NCBI GenBank assembly: GCA_001871755.1
Contig: MNXL01000049.1
Span: 1-7,984, forward strand
Source of the DNA: Anaerolineae bacterium CG2_30_64_16
Lineage (GTDB): Bacteria > Chloroflexota > Anaerolineae > CG2-30-64-16
Reading direction: 5' to 3'
Length of the DNA stretch: 7,984 nt
A program made the position numbers and the translations under genes. The notes under the pieces were generated by a model. The model saw nothing but the letters and a program-made list of their open reading frames with translations, searched no databases and was not told the DNA's origin. Every line of letters starts with the position of its first letter. The stretch's first letter is position 1. Positions 1-5,372 of this stretch are shown here, piece by piece.

Positions 1-88
1 TTTCGCTGGCTCGGTCGGAGACCGGCCCGAGCAGGTAGTAATACTTTCGCTGGCTCGGTCGGAGACCGGCCAGAGCGGGAAGTGGTAC
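1..88. repeat. Two tandem copies of a 44-bp repeat
   Basis: Copy 1 is 1-44 and copy 2 is 45-88. The first 27 bases of each are identical, beginning TTTCGCTGGCTCGGTCGGAG; the remaining 17 differ at a few positions (GTAGTAATAC against GAAGTGGTAC). Each copy carries a short inverted repeat, CGGTC-GGA-GACCG, so each could form a small hairpin. The array may extend left of the window. It lies just beyond the stop of the lipoprotein gene (127 on the minus strand), so it could mark or help the 3' end of that transcript, but there is no T-tract on either strand. No coding role was recognised. Confidence 0.85.
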
Positions 89-126
89 ATTTACAAGCCC
101 TTAAGGTCGAGCGCCTGGCGTGCGGG

Positions 127-774
127 CTACTGCCTGGATTTGAGCAATTCGATGAGCTTGTCGAGTACTATTCCTCCACTCGCCTGGTTCCCAGAGGCGG
201 CCATCTCCGCCTGCCGGGTAGCTTTTTCTGAACTGTCGAGGGTTGTCCCCTGGCCCGATTGGCCCGTGCCGGGGCCCGTGCCCGCCGGAGTGATGCCGAG
301 CGACTGCATCAGCGCCTGGTTGTCGTCGCCAGTCAGGCGCATGGCCTGGATGGCCTGGAGCTGGTCGGTCGTCATCGCGCGCTGGATCTGGACCAGCACG
401 GCGTCCACCTCGACCTGCGAAGCCGCGCCGGCGGACAGCGCTTTCAACATCTGCCACAAGGGCGTGAGCTGCGCCGCCTGCTGAGCCGTGACGGCGTTGG
501 GGGCGCCTTCCAGGCGAAACGTGCCGATCAGCAATTGGCTGCGGATGCCGATCGCATTGGGGTAGTCCTGCGTGAGGGTCACAGCCAACTCGCCAGTTCC
601 GGTCCCCGCAGCCGCGGCAGGGGCAGCCGCCGGGGCGCCACCGCAGGCAGCCAGGACCAGGGATAGCAGCAGAGCCGTGAGTGGGAGCAGCAGGCGCAGA
701 ATGCCCGTACGAGCGGTAGGTTTCAGGCTCTCGGCGGCGAGCCTGGCCGGCGTGAGCGGGTGAACAACGATCAT
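127..774 (-). CDS. Putative exported lipoprotein of unknown function, last gene of the transporter operon
   Basis: Predicted 215-residue protein. A hydrophobic stretch (about residues 25-41, rich in Leu) ends in the lipobox L41-A42-A43-C44, so the mature protein should be lipidated on Cys44 and anchored on the outer face of the membrane. An Ala/Pro linker follows, then a soluble, probably mostly helical region containing the stretch MTTDQLQAIQAM, and a Gly/Thr/Ser/Gln-rich low-complexity segment before a short C-terminal helix. I do not recognise a named family. The start at 774 is chosen because GAGGAG lies about 8 bases upstream (read on the minus strand); the in-frame ATG at 822 has no ribosome site and would precede the signal peptide with 16 odd residues. 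It starts 52 bases after the permease stop, so it is probably co-transcribed and may serve as an accessory or sensor for the transporter (inference). Stop codon is TAG. Confidence 0.75.
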   Translation of the reverse strand: MIVVHPLTPARLAAESLKPTARTGILRLLLPLTALLLSLVLAACGGAPAAAPAAAAGTGTGELAVTLTQDYPNAIGIRSQLLIGTFRLEGAPNAVTAQQAAQLTPLWQMLKALSAGAASQVEVDAVLVQIQRAMTTDQLQAIQAMRLTGDDNQALMQSLGITPAGTGPGTGQSGQGTTLDSSEKATRQAEMAASGNQASGGIVLDKLIELLKSRQ

Positions 775-800
775 GATCTTTCTCCTCAGGTGCGATTGAA

Positions 801-820
801 GCCTGACATGGGGATCAGGC
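801..820 (-). other. Small intercistronic hairpin between permease and lipoprotein genes
   Basis: GCCTGA at 801-806 pairs with TCAGGC at 815-820 around an 8-base loop. It lies in the 52-base gap between the permease stop and the lipoprotein ribosome site. A 6-bp stem without a T-tract is not a convincing terminator; it could modulate mRNA stability or be chance. Confidence 0.35.
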
Positions 821-826
821 ATGCCG

Positions 827-2047
827 TCATTCGTATCTCAGGGCCACGATGGGGTCCAGGCGAGCGGCCTTGTTGGCCGGATAGTAGCCGAAGAAGACGC
901 CGACGCCGGCCGCGGCGCCAAACGCCAGCAGCACCGAGTCGGGCACGACCACCAGCCGCATCCCACCCAACGAGCCGAAGAACGCGGCCGTGCCCAACGC
1001 GCCGGCCACGCCGATGAGGCCGCCGCTCAGGCTGAGCGCCAGCGCCTCGGTCAGGAACTGGCTGCGGATATCGCCGGGCCGCGCCCCGAGCGACTGGCGA
1101 ATGCCGATCTCGCGCGTGCGTTCGGTCACCGACACCAGCATGATGTTCATGATGCCGATGCCGCCCACCAGCAGCGACACGGCCCCCACCCAGGCCAACA
1201 GGTCCCGGAAAGCGGCCGTCGCGGCCTCCTGGGTGGCGATGATGTCGCCCTGGGTTTGGATGCGCACGTCGGGGCTGGCGGGCTCCACGTCGTGGCGGGC
1301 CGCCAGCAGGGTATTGATCTGGGCCATGGCCGCGCTCATGCCTTCCTGGCTGGCGACCTGGATATAGATGGTGCGCACCCGGTTCGCCGCCATCTGGGAG
1401 ACGGTGAATTTCTGATAGAGCACGGTAAGCGGCACGTAGACCCGGTCGTCATAGTCCGTTTCGGCAACCTTGCCCTTCTCCGCCATCACGCCGACCACGG
1501 TCATCTTGACCGTGCCGACGTTGATCTGCTGGCCGATGGCGCTGGCGTCCCCAAACAGCTCCTTTGCCACCTGCGCGCCCAGCACCACCACCTTACGCTT
1601 CGCGTCCAGGTCTTGCTGGGTCAGGAACTGGCCCTCGGCGAGGACGAGCCCGCGCACGCGCAGGTAATCGGCGTTGGCGCCGATCACGCTCGTAGAGAAG
1701 TTGGCTGTGCCATACCGCACGGTCTGCGCCGCCCCGCCCTGCTCCGGCGCGACCCCGCTGAGACCCTTGATTTCCTTCGCAATGGCCTGCGCGTCATCGT
1801 AGTTGAGCTTGGGAGGGCTGGCGTGTCCGGTCGTATTGCCCGACCCCTGGATACTGCTGACGATGATCAGGTTGGCGCCCAGGCTGTTGATCTGCTCGGC
1901 GATGGTGGCCTCGGCCCCCGCGCTGACTCCGACCATGAGGATCACGGCGGCCACGCCGATGATCACCCCCAGCATAGTCAGGACCGAGCGCATCTTGTTG
2001 GCGATGATGCCCTCCCAGGCGGTACCCAGCGTGCGCCACAGGTTCAT
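827..2047 (-). CDS. ABC transporter permease, MacB/FtsX (YknZ-like) family
   Basis: A 406-residue permease of the type VII ABC (MacB/FtsX/LolC) superfamily. Architecture: a short amphipathic N-terminus and TM1 (about 21-42, containing MLGVIIGVAAVILMVGV); a roughly 240-residue extracytoplasmic MacB periplasmic-core-type domain (about 43-280, with the family-typical pattern VIGANADYLRVRGLVLAEGQ at 121-140); then TM2 (about 282-306), TM3 (about 333-355) and TM4 (about 370-390). The cytoplasmic coupling segment after TM2 has the family hallmark TEREIGIRxxxGA-like sequence, here ERTREIGIRQSLGA (309-322), which contacts the ATPase. Length matches the about 400-residue stand-alone permeases rather than fused E. 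coli MacB. The ATG at 2047 overlaps the ATPase stop as ATGA, implying translational coupling. It should dimerise and transmit ATP-driven movement to the adaptor; the substrate cannot be read from sequence (peptides, antibiotics and toxins are known substrates in the family). Confidence 0.95.
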   Translation of the reverse strand: MNLWRTLGTAWEGIIANKMRSVLTMLGVIIGVAAVILMVGVSAGAEATIAEQINSLGANLIIVSSIQGSGNTTGHASPPKLNYDDAQAIAKEIKGLSGVAPEQGGAAQTVRYGTANFSTSVIGANADYLRVRGLVLAEGQFLTQQDLDAKRKVVVLGAQVAKELFGDASAIGQQINVGTVKMTVVGVMAEKGKVAETDYDDRVYVPLTVLYQKFTVSQMAANRVRTIYIQVASQEGMSAAMAQINTLLAARHDVEPASPDVRIQTQGDIIATQEAATAAFRDLLAWVGAVSLLVGGIGIMNIMLVSVTERTREIGIRQSLGARPGDIRSQFLTEALALSLSGGLIGVAGALGTAAFFGSLGGMRLVVVPDSVLLAFGAAAGVGVFFGYYPANKAARLDPIVALRYE

Positions 2048-2820
2048 GATTGCACCTCGTCGGAGACGATCCGCCCATCGTGCATGTGCACGACGCGGCG
2101 GGTGTGGGCCGCGATGTTCGGCTCGTGCGTGACCAACACCACGGTCGCCCCCTCGTCGTTCAACCGGCTCAAGATCGCCATAATTTCCTCGCCAGCCTTG
2201 CTGTCCAGGTTGCCCGTCGGCTCGTCGGCCAGCACCAGGGGCGGCGCCTGGATCAGCGCCCGGGCGATGGCCACCCGCTGCTGCTGGCCGCCCGACAGCT
2301 CATTGGGCCGGTGGTGCAGCCGCTCGCCCAGCCCCACCCGCTCCAGCGCCTCGCGAGCGCGTTCCTCGTGGCTCGGGCCATGGCCGTTGCGCTGACCGTG
2401 ATCGTAGGCCAGGGGCAGCATGACGTTCTTGAGGGCGCTCATGCGCGGCAAGAGGTTGAAGCTCTGGAACACGAAGCCGATGCGCCGGCTGCGCACGCCA
2501 GCCAGTTGGTCCTTGTTCATCTGGCTGACATCCTCGCCATCCAGGTAGTAGTGGCCGCTGGTCGGCCGATCCAGGCAGCCCAGGATATTCATGAGGGTGG
2601 ACTTGCCCGAACCCGAGGCGCCCATGATCGCCACGAATTCTCCGCGCTCGACAGCCAGGCTCACCCCCTGTAACGCCGGCACTTCCACCGCGCCCAGCTT
2701 GTACGTGCGCGTCACTGCCTGTACGTCGATCACCCTGTCAGTTGCTTCCAGCGCATGCTCCGTGAGCAGCGTCGTCGGGATCGGGGTACTTTCCGGTAAA
2801 TCAAGCATACCGTCCTGCAT
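2044..2820 (-). CDS. ABC transporter ATP-binding protein, MacB/LolD/YknY-like
   Basis: Nucleotide-binding subunit that powers the adjacent permease from the cytoplasm. All catalytic motifs are intact (numbered from the GTG at 2826; subtract 2 for the ATG start): Walker A GASGSGKST 69-77, Q-loop Gln121 in VFQSFNLLP, signature LSGGQ 177-181, Walker B LVLADE 197-202 with catalytic Glu202, D-loop Asn206-Leu-Asp, switch His234 in LVTHE. The GTPTSG-like and 'EPTGNLDS' context is typical of the MacB/LolD group. I place the start at the ATG at 2820 (258 residues) because GAGG lies 5 bases upstream; the GTG at 2826 would overlap that site. It begins 21 bases after the adaptor stop and ends with an ATGA overlap with the permease. 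The about 30-residue N-terminal extension before the NBD has no recognised motif. Confidence 0.95.
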   Translation of the reverse strand: MQDGMLDLPESTPIPTTLLTEHALEATDRVIDVQAVTRTYKLGAVEVPALQGVSLAVERGEFVAIMGASGSGKSTLMNILGCLDRPTSGHYYLDGEDVSQMNKDQLAGVRSRRIGFVFQSFNLLPRMSALKNVMLPLAYDHGQRNGHGPSHEERAREALERVGLGERLHHRPNELSGGQQQRVAIARALIQAPPLVLADEPTGNLDSKAGEEIMAILSRLNDEGATVVLVTHEPNIAAHTRRVVHMHDGRIVSDEVQS

Positions 2821-2841
2821 AGTCACCTCGCAGCTCGCCGG

Positions 2842-4386
2842 TTATTGGCTGGTATCGACCGAGCCGGTGCTGATTGCCTCGCCTGCCGTCAGGCCGCTCA
2901 CGATCTCGGCATTGATGAAGTCCTTCAACCCCACCTCCACCGGACGCATGGTCAGCTCGCCGCCAGGACTGGCGACCATGACGGCGTACTGGCCCGGCCC
3001 CAGCTCGCGCAGGGCCACGATCGGTACCAGCAACACACCCCGGCGTTCGGCCGTCACAACTTCCAGGCTGGCGCTCATCCCGGCCAGCAGCGCAGCGCCC
3101 TGCTCAGAGCCCGCCTGGGGCGGCTCGAGCTCGGCCAGCGCGGAAGCGACGGGGACGCCTTCCACCTTATCCACGGTCGGGTCCACCCGGATCACCCGGC
3201 CGGCAAAGGTCTTGTCCGGCAGGGCGTCCAGGGTGATATGCACCGGATTGCCCACGGCCAGCCCGCCCATCTCGCTCTCGTCCACGTAAAACTGCGCCTG
3301 GATATGCGCTGAGTCAACCAGGGTGAGGATAGCCGTCGTGCCCACCCACTCACCGGCGGCCGCGCGCACGGCGGTAACCGTGCCGGCAAAGGGCGCGCGC
3401 AGCACGGTGTTGTCCAGTTGCGCCTGGGCCGCTTGCAGGCTGTTGCGCGCCTGTTGCACCTGGAGCTGCGCCGCCTCCACATCCTCGACTGTAGCGCCCG
3501 CCGTCAGGGCGTCCAGTTGGGCCTGGGCCTGGGTCACCTTAGCCTGCGCGGCCGCGATGGCGGCCGGGTCGGACCCCTGCTGCAGCAGATCCAACTGATT
3601 CTGCGCCAGCGCCACCTTAGCGCGCGCCGCGGCGAGCTGCTCATCCGTGGGCCCGGCAGTCTTCAACGCATGGTTCGCCTTGGCCTTCTCGTAGTCCAGC
3701 GTCGCCTGCTGCAGGGCGGCCGCCTGGGGCAGCGAGCCAATGTCTCCGCGGTAGGCCACCTTATCGTAGTCCGCCTGGGCCTTCTGCACGGCGACGGCGG
3801 CCTTCTCCAGGTCCGACGCGGCAATGGTAAGGTCTTCCGGCGCAGGGCCGGCCTGCAGGGTCGCCAGGGCCTTTTGCGCGGCAATCAGGTTCTCGCGGTC
3901 CGCGGCCAGGTCAGCCGCGGTGGCGGGCGTGGTCAGGCGCACCAGGTCGGCCTGCGCCGCGGCAAGGCTGGCCTGCGCCCCGGCCAACGCGGCTGCGTCG
4001 GCGCCCTTGGTCAACTGCGTCAGCTTGAGCTCGGCCAGCTTTACGCCGATGTCGGCCTGGGACACCGCCACCCGGGCGTCGCTGTCGTCCAGGCGAGCCA
4101 GCAGCGCGCCCGTCTCCACCTGGCTCCCGACCTGCACGGCCAGTTCCGCCAGGCGCCCGGCGGACTTGAAGCCCAGGTTGGCCTGCGTGGCCGGAACCAG
4201 GCTGCCGGCGCCGGAGGCGGTGATGATGAGGTCGCCCTGGCGCACGCGCGTCGTCTTGGTCGCGGGTACCGGGGTGGCGGCTGCAGACCTGGCGCCGGCC
4301 ACGTAGTACCAGCCCCCGCCGCCGACCAACAGCGCTGCCAGCAACGCCAGGCCCAACAGGGCTCTTCTACGAGGGGTTCTCAGCAT
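2842..4386 (-). CDS. Membrane-fusion adaptor of the HlyD/MacA (YknX-like) family with 26-residue repeats
   Basis: A 514-residue extracytoplasmic adaptor that should dock on the MacB-like permease. Basic N-terminus and one TM anchor (about 9-30), first half of a biotinyl-lipoyl domain (about 56-105, with AGRLAELAVQVGSQVETGALLARLD-type sequence), a long Ala/Gln-rich helical hairpin (about 106-326), second lipoyl half with the family motif LRAPFAGTVTAV (329-340), beta-barrel (about 358-450) and membrane-proximal domain (about 451-514). The helical part consists of seven 26-residue units starting at residues 128, 154, 180, 219, 245, 271 and 297, with a 13-residue insert (206-218) between the third and fourth. 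The start at 4386 is chosen because AGGAGG lies about 11 bases upstream and the TM anchor follows directly; an upstream extension to 4620 would overlap the preceding gene. No lipobox is visible, so it is anchored by the TM helix. In a cell without a TolC-type outer-membrane channel it would act as in Bacillus YknX (inference). Confidence 0.92.
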   Translation of the reverse strand: MLRTPRRRALLGLALLAALLVGGGGWYYVAGARSAAATPVPATKTTRVRQGDLIITASGAGSLVPATQANLGFKSAGRLAELAVQVGSQVETGALLARLDDSDARVAVSQADIGVKLAELKLTQLTKGADAAALAGAQASLAAAQADLVRLTTPATAADLAADRENLIAAQKALATLQAGPAPEDLTIAASDLEKAAVAVQKAQADYDKVAYRGDIGSLPQAAALQQATLDYEKAKANHALKTAGPTDEQLAAARAKVALAQNQLDLLQQGSDPAAIAAAQAKVTQAQAQLDALTAGATVEDVEAAQLQVQQARNSLQAAQAQLDNTVLRAPFAGTVTAVRAAAGEWVGTTAILTLVDSAHIQAQFYVDESEMGGLAVGNPVHITLDALPDKTFAGRVIRVDPTVDKVEGVPVASALAELEPPQAGSEQGAALLAGMSASLEVVTAERRGVLLVPIVALRELGPGQYAVMVASPGGELTMRPVEVGLKDFINAEIVSGLTAGEAISTGSVDTSQ

Positions 4387-4390
4387 CGGC

Positions 4391-4412
4391 TTATCTCCTC
4401 CTGATGAGATAA
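4391..4412 (-). promoter_or_regulatory. Hairpin overlapping the ribosome binding site of the adaptor gene
   Basis: TTATCTC (4391-4397) and GAGATAA (4406-4412) form a perfect 7-bp inverted repeat with an 8-base loop. In the mRNA (minus strand) the stem-loop ends 4 bases before the adaptor ATG, and AGGAGGAG lies across the loop and the 3' arm. Folding would partly hide the Shine-Dalgarno sequence, so this may tune adaptor translation. The stem is AU-rich and weak alone. Confidence 0.45.
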
Positions 4413-4431
4413 ATCTGCGTGTTACATGAGG

Positions 4432-4459
4432 GGGGAGCCAGGCGGCTGCCTGACTCCCC
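4432..4459 (-). other. Intercistronic stem-loop (12-bp stem, one mismatch)
   Basis: 4432-4443 pairs with 4448-4459 around the 4-base loop GGCT, with a single C-A mismatch (on the plus strand GGGGAGCCAGGC against GCCTGACTCCCC). It lies in the 130-base gap between the secreted-protein gene and the adaptor gene. There is no T-tract after it on either strand, so an intrinsic terminator is unlikely. It may stabilise the upstream mRNA segment or partially attenuate transcription into the transporter genes. Confidence 0.55.
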
Positions 4460-4467
4460 TGACTGGT

Positions 4468-4493
4468 GCGGCCGGCCCCTCTCAGCCGGCTGC
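4468..4493 (-). other. Second intercistronic stem-loop
   Basis: GCCGGC (4471-4476) and GCCGGC (4485-4490) are complementary around an 8-base loop, extended past one mismatch by two further pairs (4468-4469 with 4492-4493). It sits directly next to the 4432-4459 stem-loop; in the mRNA it comes first. GC-rich, no T-tract. Role unknown. Confidence 0.45.
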
Positions 4494-4516
4494 AAAGCGG
4501 ACCAGCGCCGGCGCGT

Positions 4517-5074
4517 TTACAGCGAGAGCGAGCTCTGCGCCGGGGCCGGTGCGGCAGACGATGGGACCGGTGTCGGCGTTGGCGCCGTGCCCCAGCGGTA
4601 GAAACCGCCGCGCATGCCACCGCGCATCATCGGGCCACCCCCAAAGCCACCCGGGGTGAACGGGTTATCCAGCATGAAGGGCGCCATCGCCTTCATGCGC
4701 TCCAGCATCCAATCGGCCTGCGCCTGGGTCAACTGGCCATCCTTCAGCGCCTGCTCGATGACCTGCTTCTGTCCGGCCGTCATGGCGTCGAGCAACTGCT
4801 GATCCGTGATGCCCTTTTCCTTGGCGAGGTCAGCCAGCGTCTTGCCGGCCGCCCGCTCGGTGTAGATCTGCTCCTCGGTCATGCCGAGCAGTTTGGTCAC
4901 GGCATCGGAGACCACCGTCACGCCGCCCCGCATGTGGCCCCAGGCGTAACCCCAGGGCGTGACCGGCGTTGTGGGGGTGGGGTCTTGGGCGAATGCCGTG
5001 CCGCCCAATACGAACAGCCCCACCAGGGTGACGAGCGCTGTCGCGCCCATCAACGTCGCTAACTTCTTGATCAT
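4517..5074 (-). CDS. Small secreted helical protein with Met/Gly-rich tail (DUF2680-like style), first gene of the transporter operon
   Basis: A 185-residue protein with a classical signal peptide: MIKK, hydrophobic core about 6-25, and a probable cleavage after A27-F28-A29. The mature N-terminus is Pro/Thr-rich, followed by WGYAWGHMRGG (41-51). The central helical module has the widespread pattern LGMTEEQIYTERAAGKTLAD (63-82), LAKEKGI, then LTQAQADWMLERMKAM (115-130); this resembles small exported proteins often labelled DUF2680 or hypothetical in Gram-positive-type bacteria, but I assign no function. After residue 130 it becomes rich in Met, Gly, Phe and Arg (GGGPMMRGGMRGGFYRWG, 145-162) and ends with a Thr/Pro/Ala/Ser-rich tail. 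The ATG at 5074 has GGAGGA about 8 bases upstream. It follows a promoter with a probable response-regulator site, and the adaptor gene starts 130 bases after its stop. An envelope-stress or metal-binding role is possible but unproven. Confidence 0.8.
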   Translation of the reverse strand: MIKKLATLMGATALVTLVGLFVLGGTAFAQDPTPTTPVTPWGYAWGHMRGGVTVVSDAVTKLLGMTEEQIYTERAAGKTLADLAKEKGITDQQLLDAMTAGQKQVIEQALKDGQLTQAQADWMLERMKAMAPFMLDNPFTPGGFGGGPMMRGGMRGGFYRWGTAPTPTPVPSSAAPAPAQSSLSL

Positions 5075-5130
5075 GGTACTTTCCTCCGTTTCTGAAATCG
5101 TCAGCCGGGGCTTGCCCGCTGAACACCTGC

Positions 5131-5168
5131 AATATAGCCCAGGATTGTGGAAATCCCGTGAAGAACCG
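5131..5168 (-). promoter_or_regulatory. Probable response-regulator-activated promoter of the transporter operon
   Basis: Read on the minus strand: half-site TTCTTCAC (5158-5165), 3 bases, half-site ATTTCCAC (5147-5154), exactly 10 bases, then the -10-like TATATT (5131-5136). Half-sites repeat with an 11-bp period, as in OmpR/PhoB-family tandem sites, and replace a recognisable -35 box. A start near 5124 would give a 5' leader of about 50 bases. The same arrangement recurs at 7558-7595; over 5144-5168 the two sites match at 20 of 25 positions. Binding by the response regulator encoded at 6746-7438 is inference. Confidence 0.65.
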
Positions 5169-5256
5169 GCGGGAATTTGATGGAGTTTGCGAAGTGCAGG
5201 TTGTGCGGGTAACCACAGAGCGGGATAGCGAGGCGGGGCGCCGATAGGTGTGCGAG

Positions 5257-5316
5257 GTATCTTCTCAATTCACGTGCCTGGCACTTTTCGGAAGTGCCAG
5301 GCACGTTCGAAGATAC
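5257..5316. repeat. REP-like double stem-loop (long inverted repeat)
   Basis: An inner perfect 15-bp inverted repeat, ACGTGCCTGGCACTT (5272-5286) and its complement (5292-5306), around the loop TTCGG is nested in an outer perfect 8-bp repeat, GTATCTTC (5257-5264) with GAAGATAC (5309-5316). The two stems are separated by an asymmetric internal loop of 7 and 2 bases. It begins 57 bases after the kinase stop. It may end or protect the kinase transcript, but no T-tract follows on either strand. The GTGCC-GGCAC core looks like a dispersed REP-type element, which I could not check against the genome. Confidence 0.75.
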
Positions 5317-5372
5317 TGTGCGAAGCCCGGTGACGGGGATCTGTGAGTCCTTACTGGCGGCGTGAACCGGCG

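Noticed and set aside
1..88. CRISPR-like array
   Set aside because: Only two copies, no variable spacers between them, and no cas genes in the window.
775..822. Upstream start of the lipoprotein at 822
   Set aside because: It has no ribosome site, whereas GAGGAG is well placed before 774, and it would put 16 extra residues before an already long signal peptide.
821..2395. A 524-codon open frame on the plus strand
   Set aside because: It is antisense to the permease and ATPase genes, whose domains and motifs are complete. Its translation is His/Arg/Gly-rich with no domain pattern, as expected opposite GC-rich coding DNA.
3418..4404. A 328-codon open frame on the plus strand
   Set aside because: It is antisense to the Ala/Gln-repeat adaptor; the Leu/Arg/Gly-rich translation only mirrors that composition.
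4387..4620. N-terminal extension of the adaptor to an ATG at 4620
   Set aside because: The added 78 residues are Arg/Ala-rich, overlap the secreted-protein gene, and precede a clear ribosome site and TM anchor at 4386.
5272..5306. Intrinsic terminator for the kinase operon
   Set aside because: The stem is strong but neither strand has a T-tract after it, so I list it as an inverted repeat and not as a terminator.
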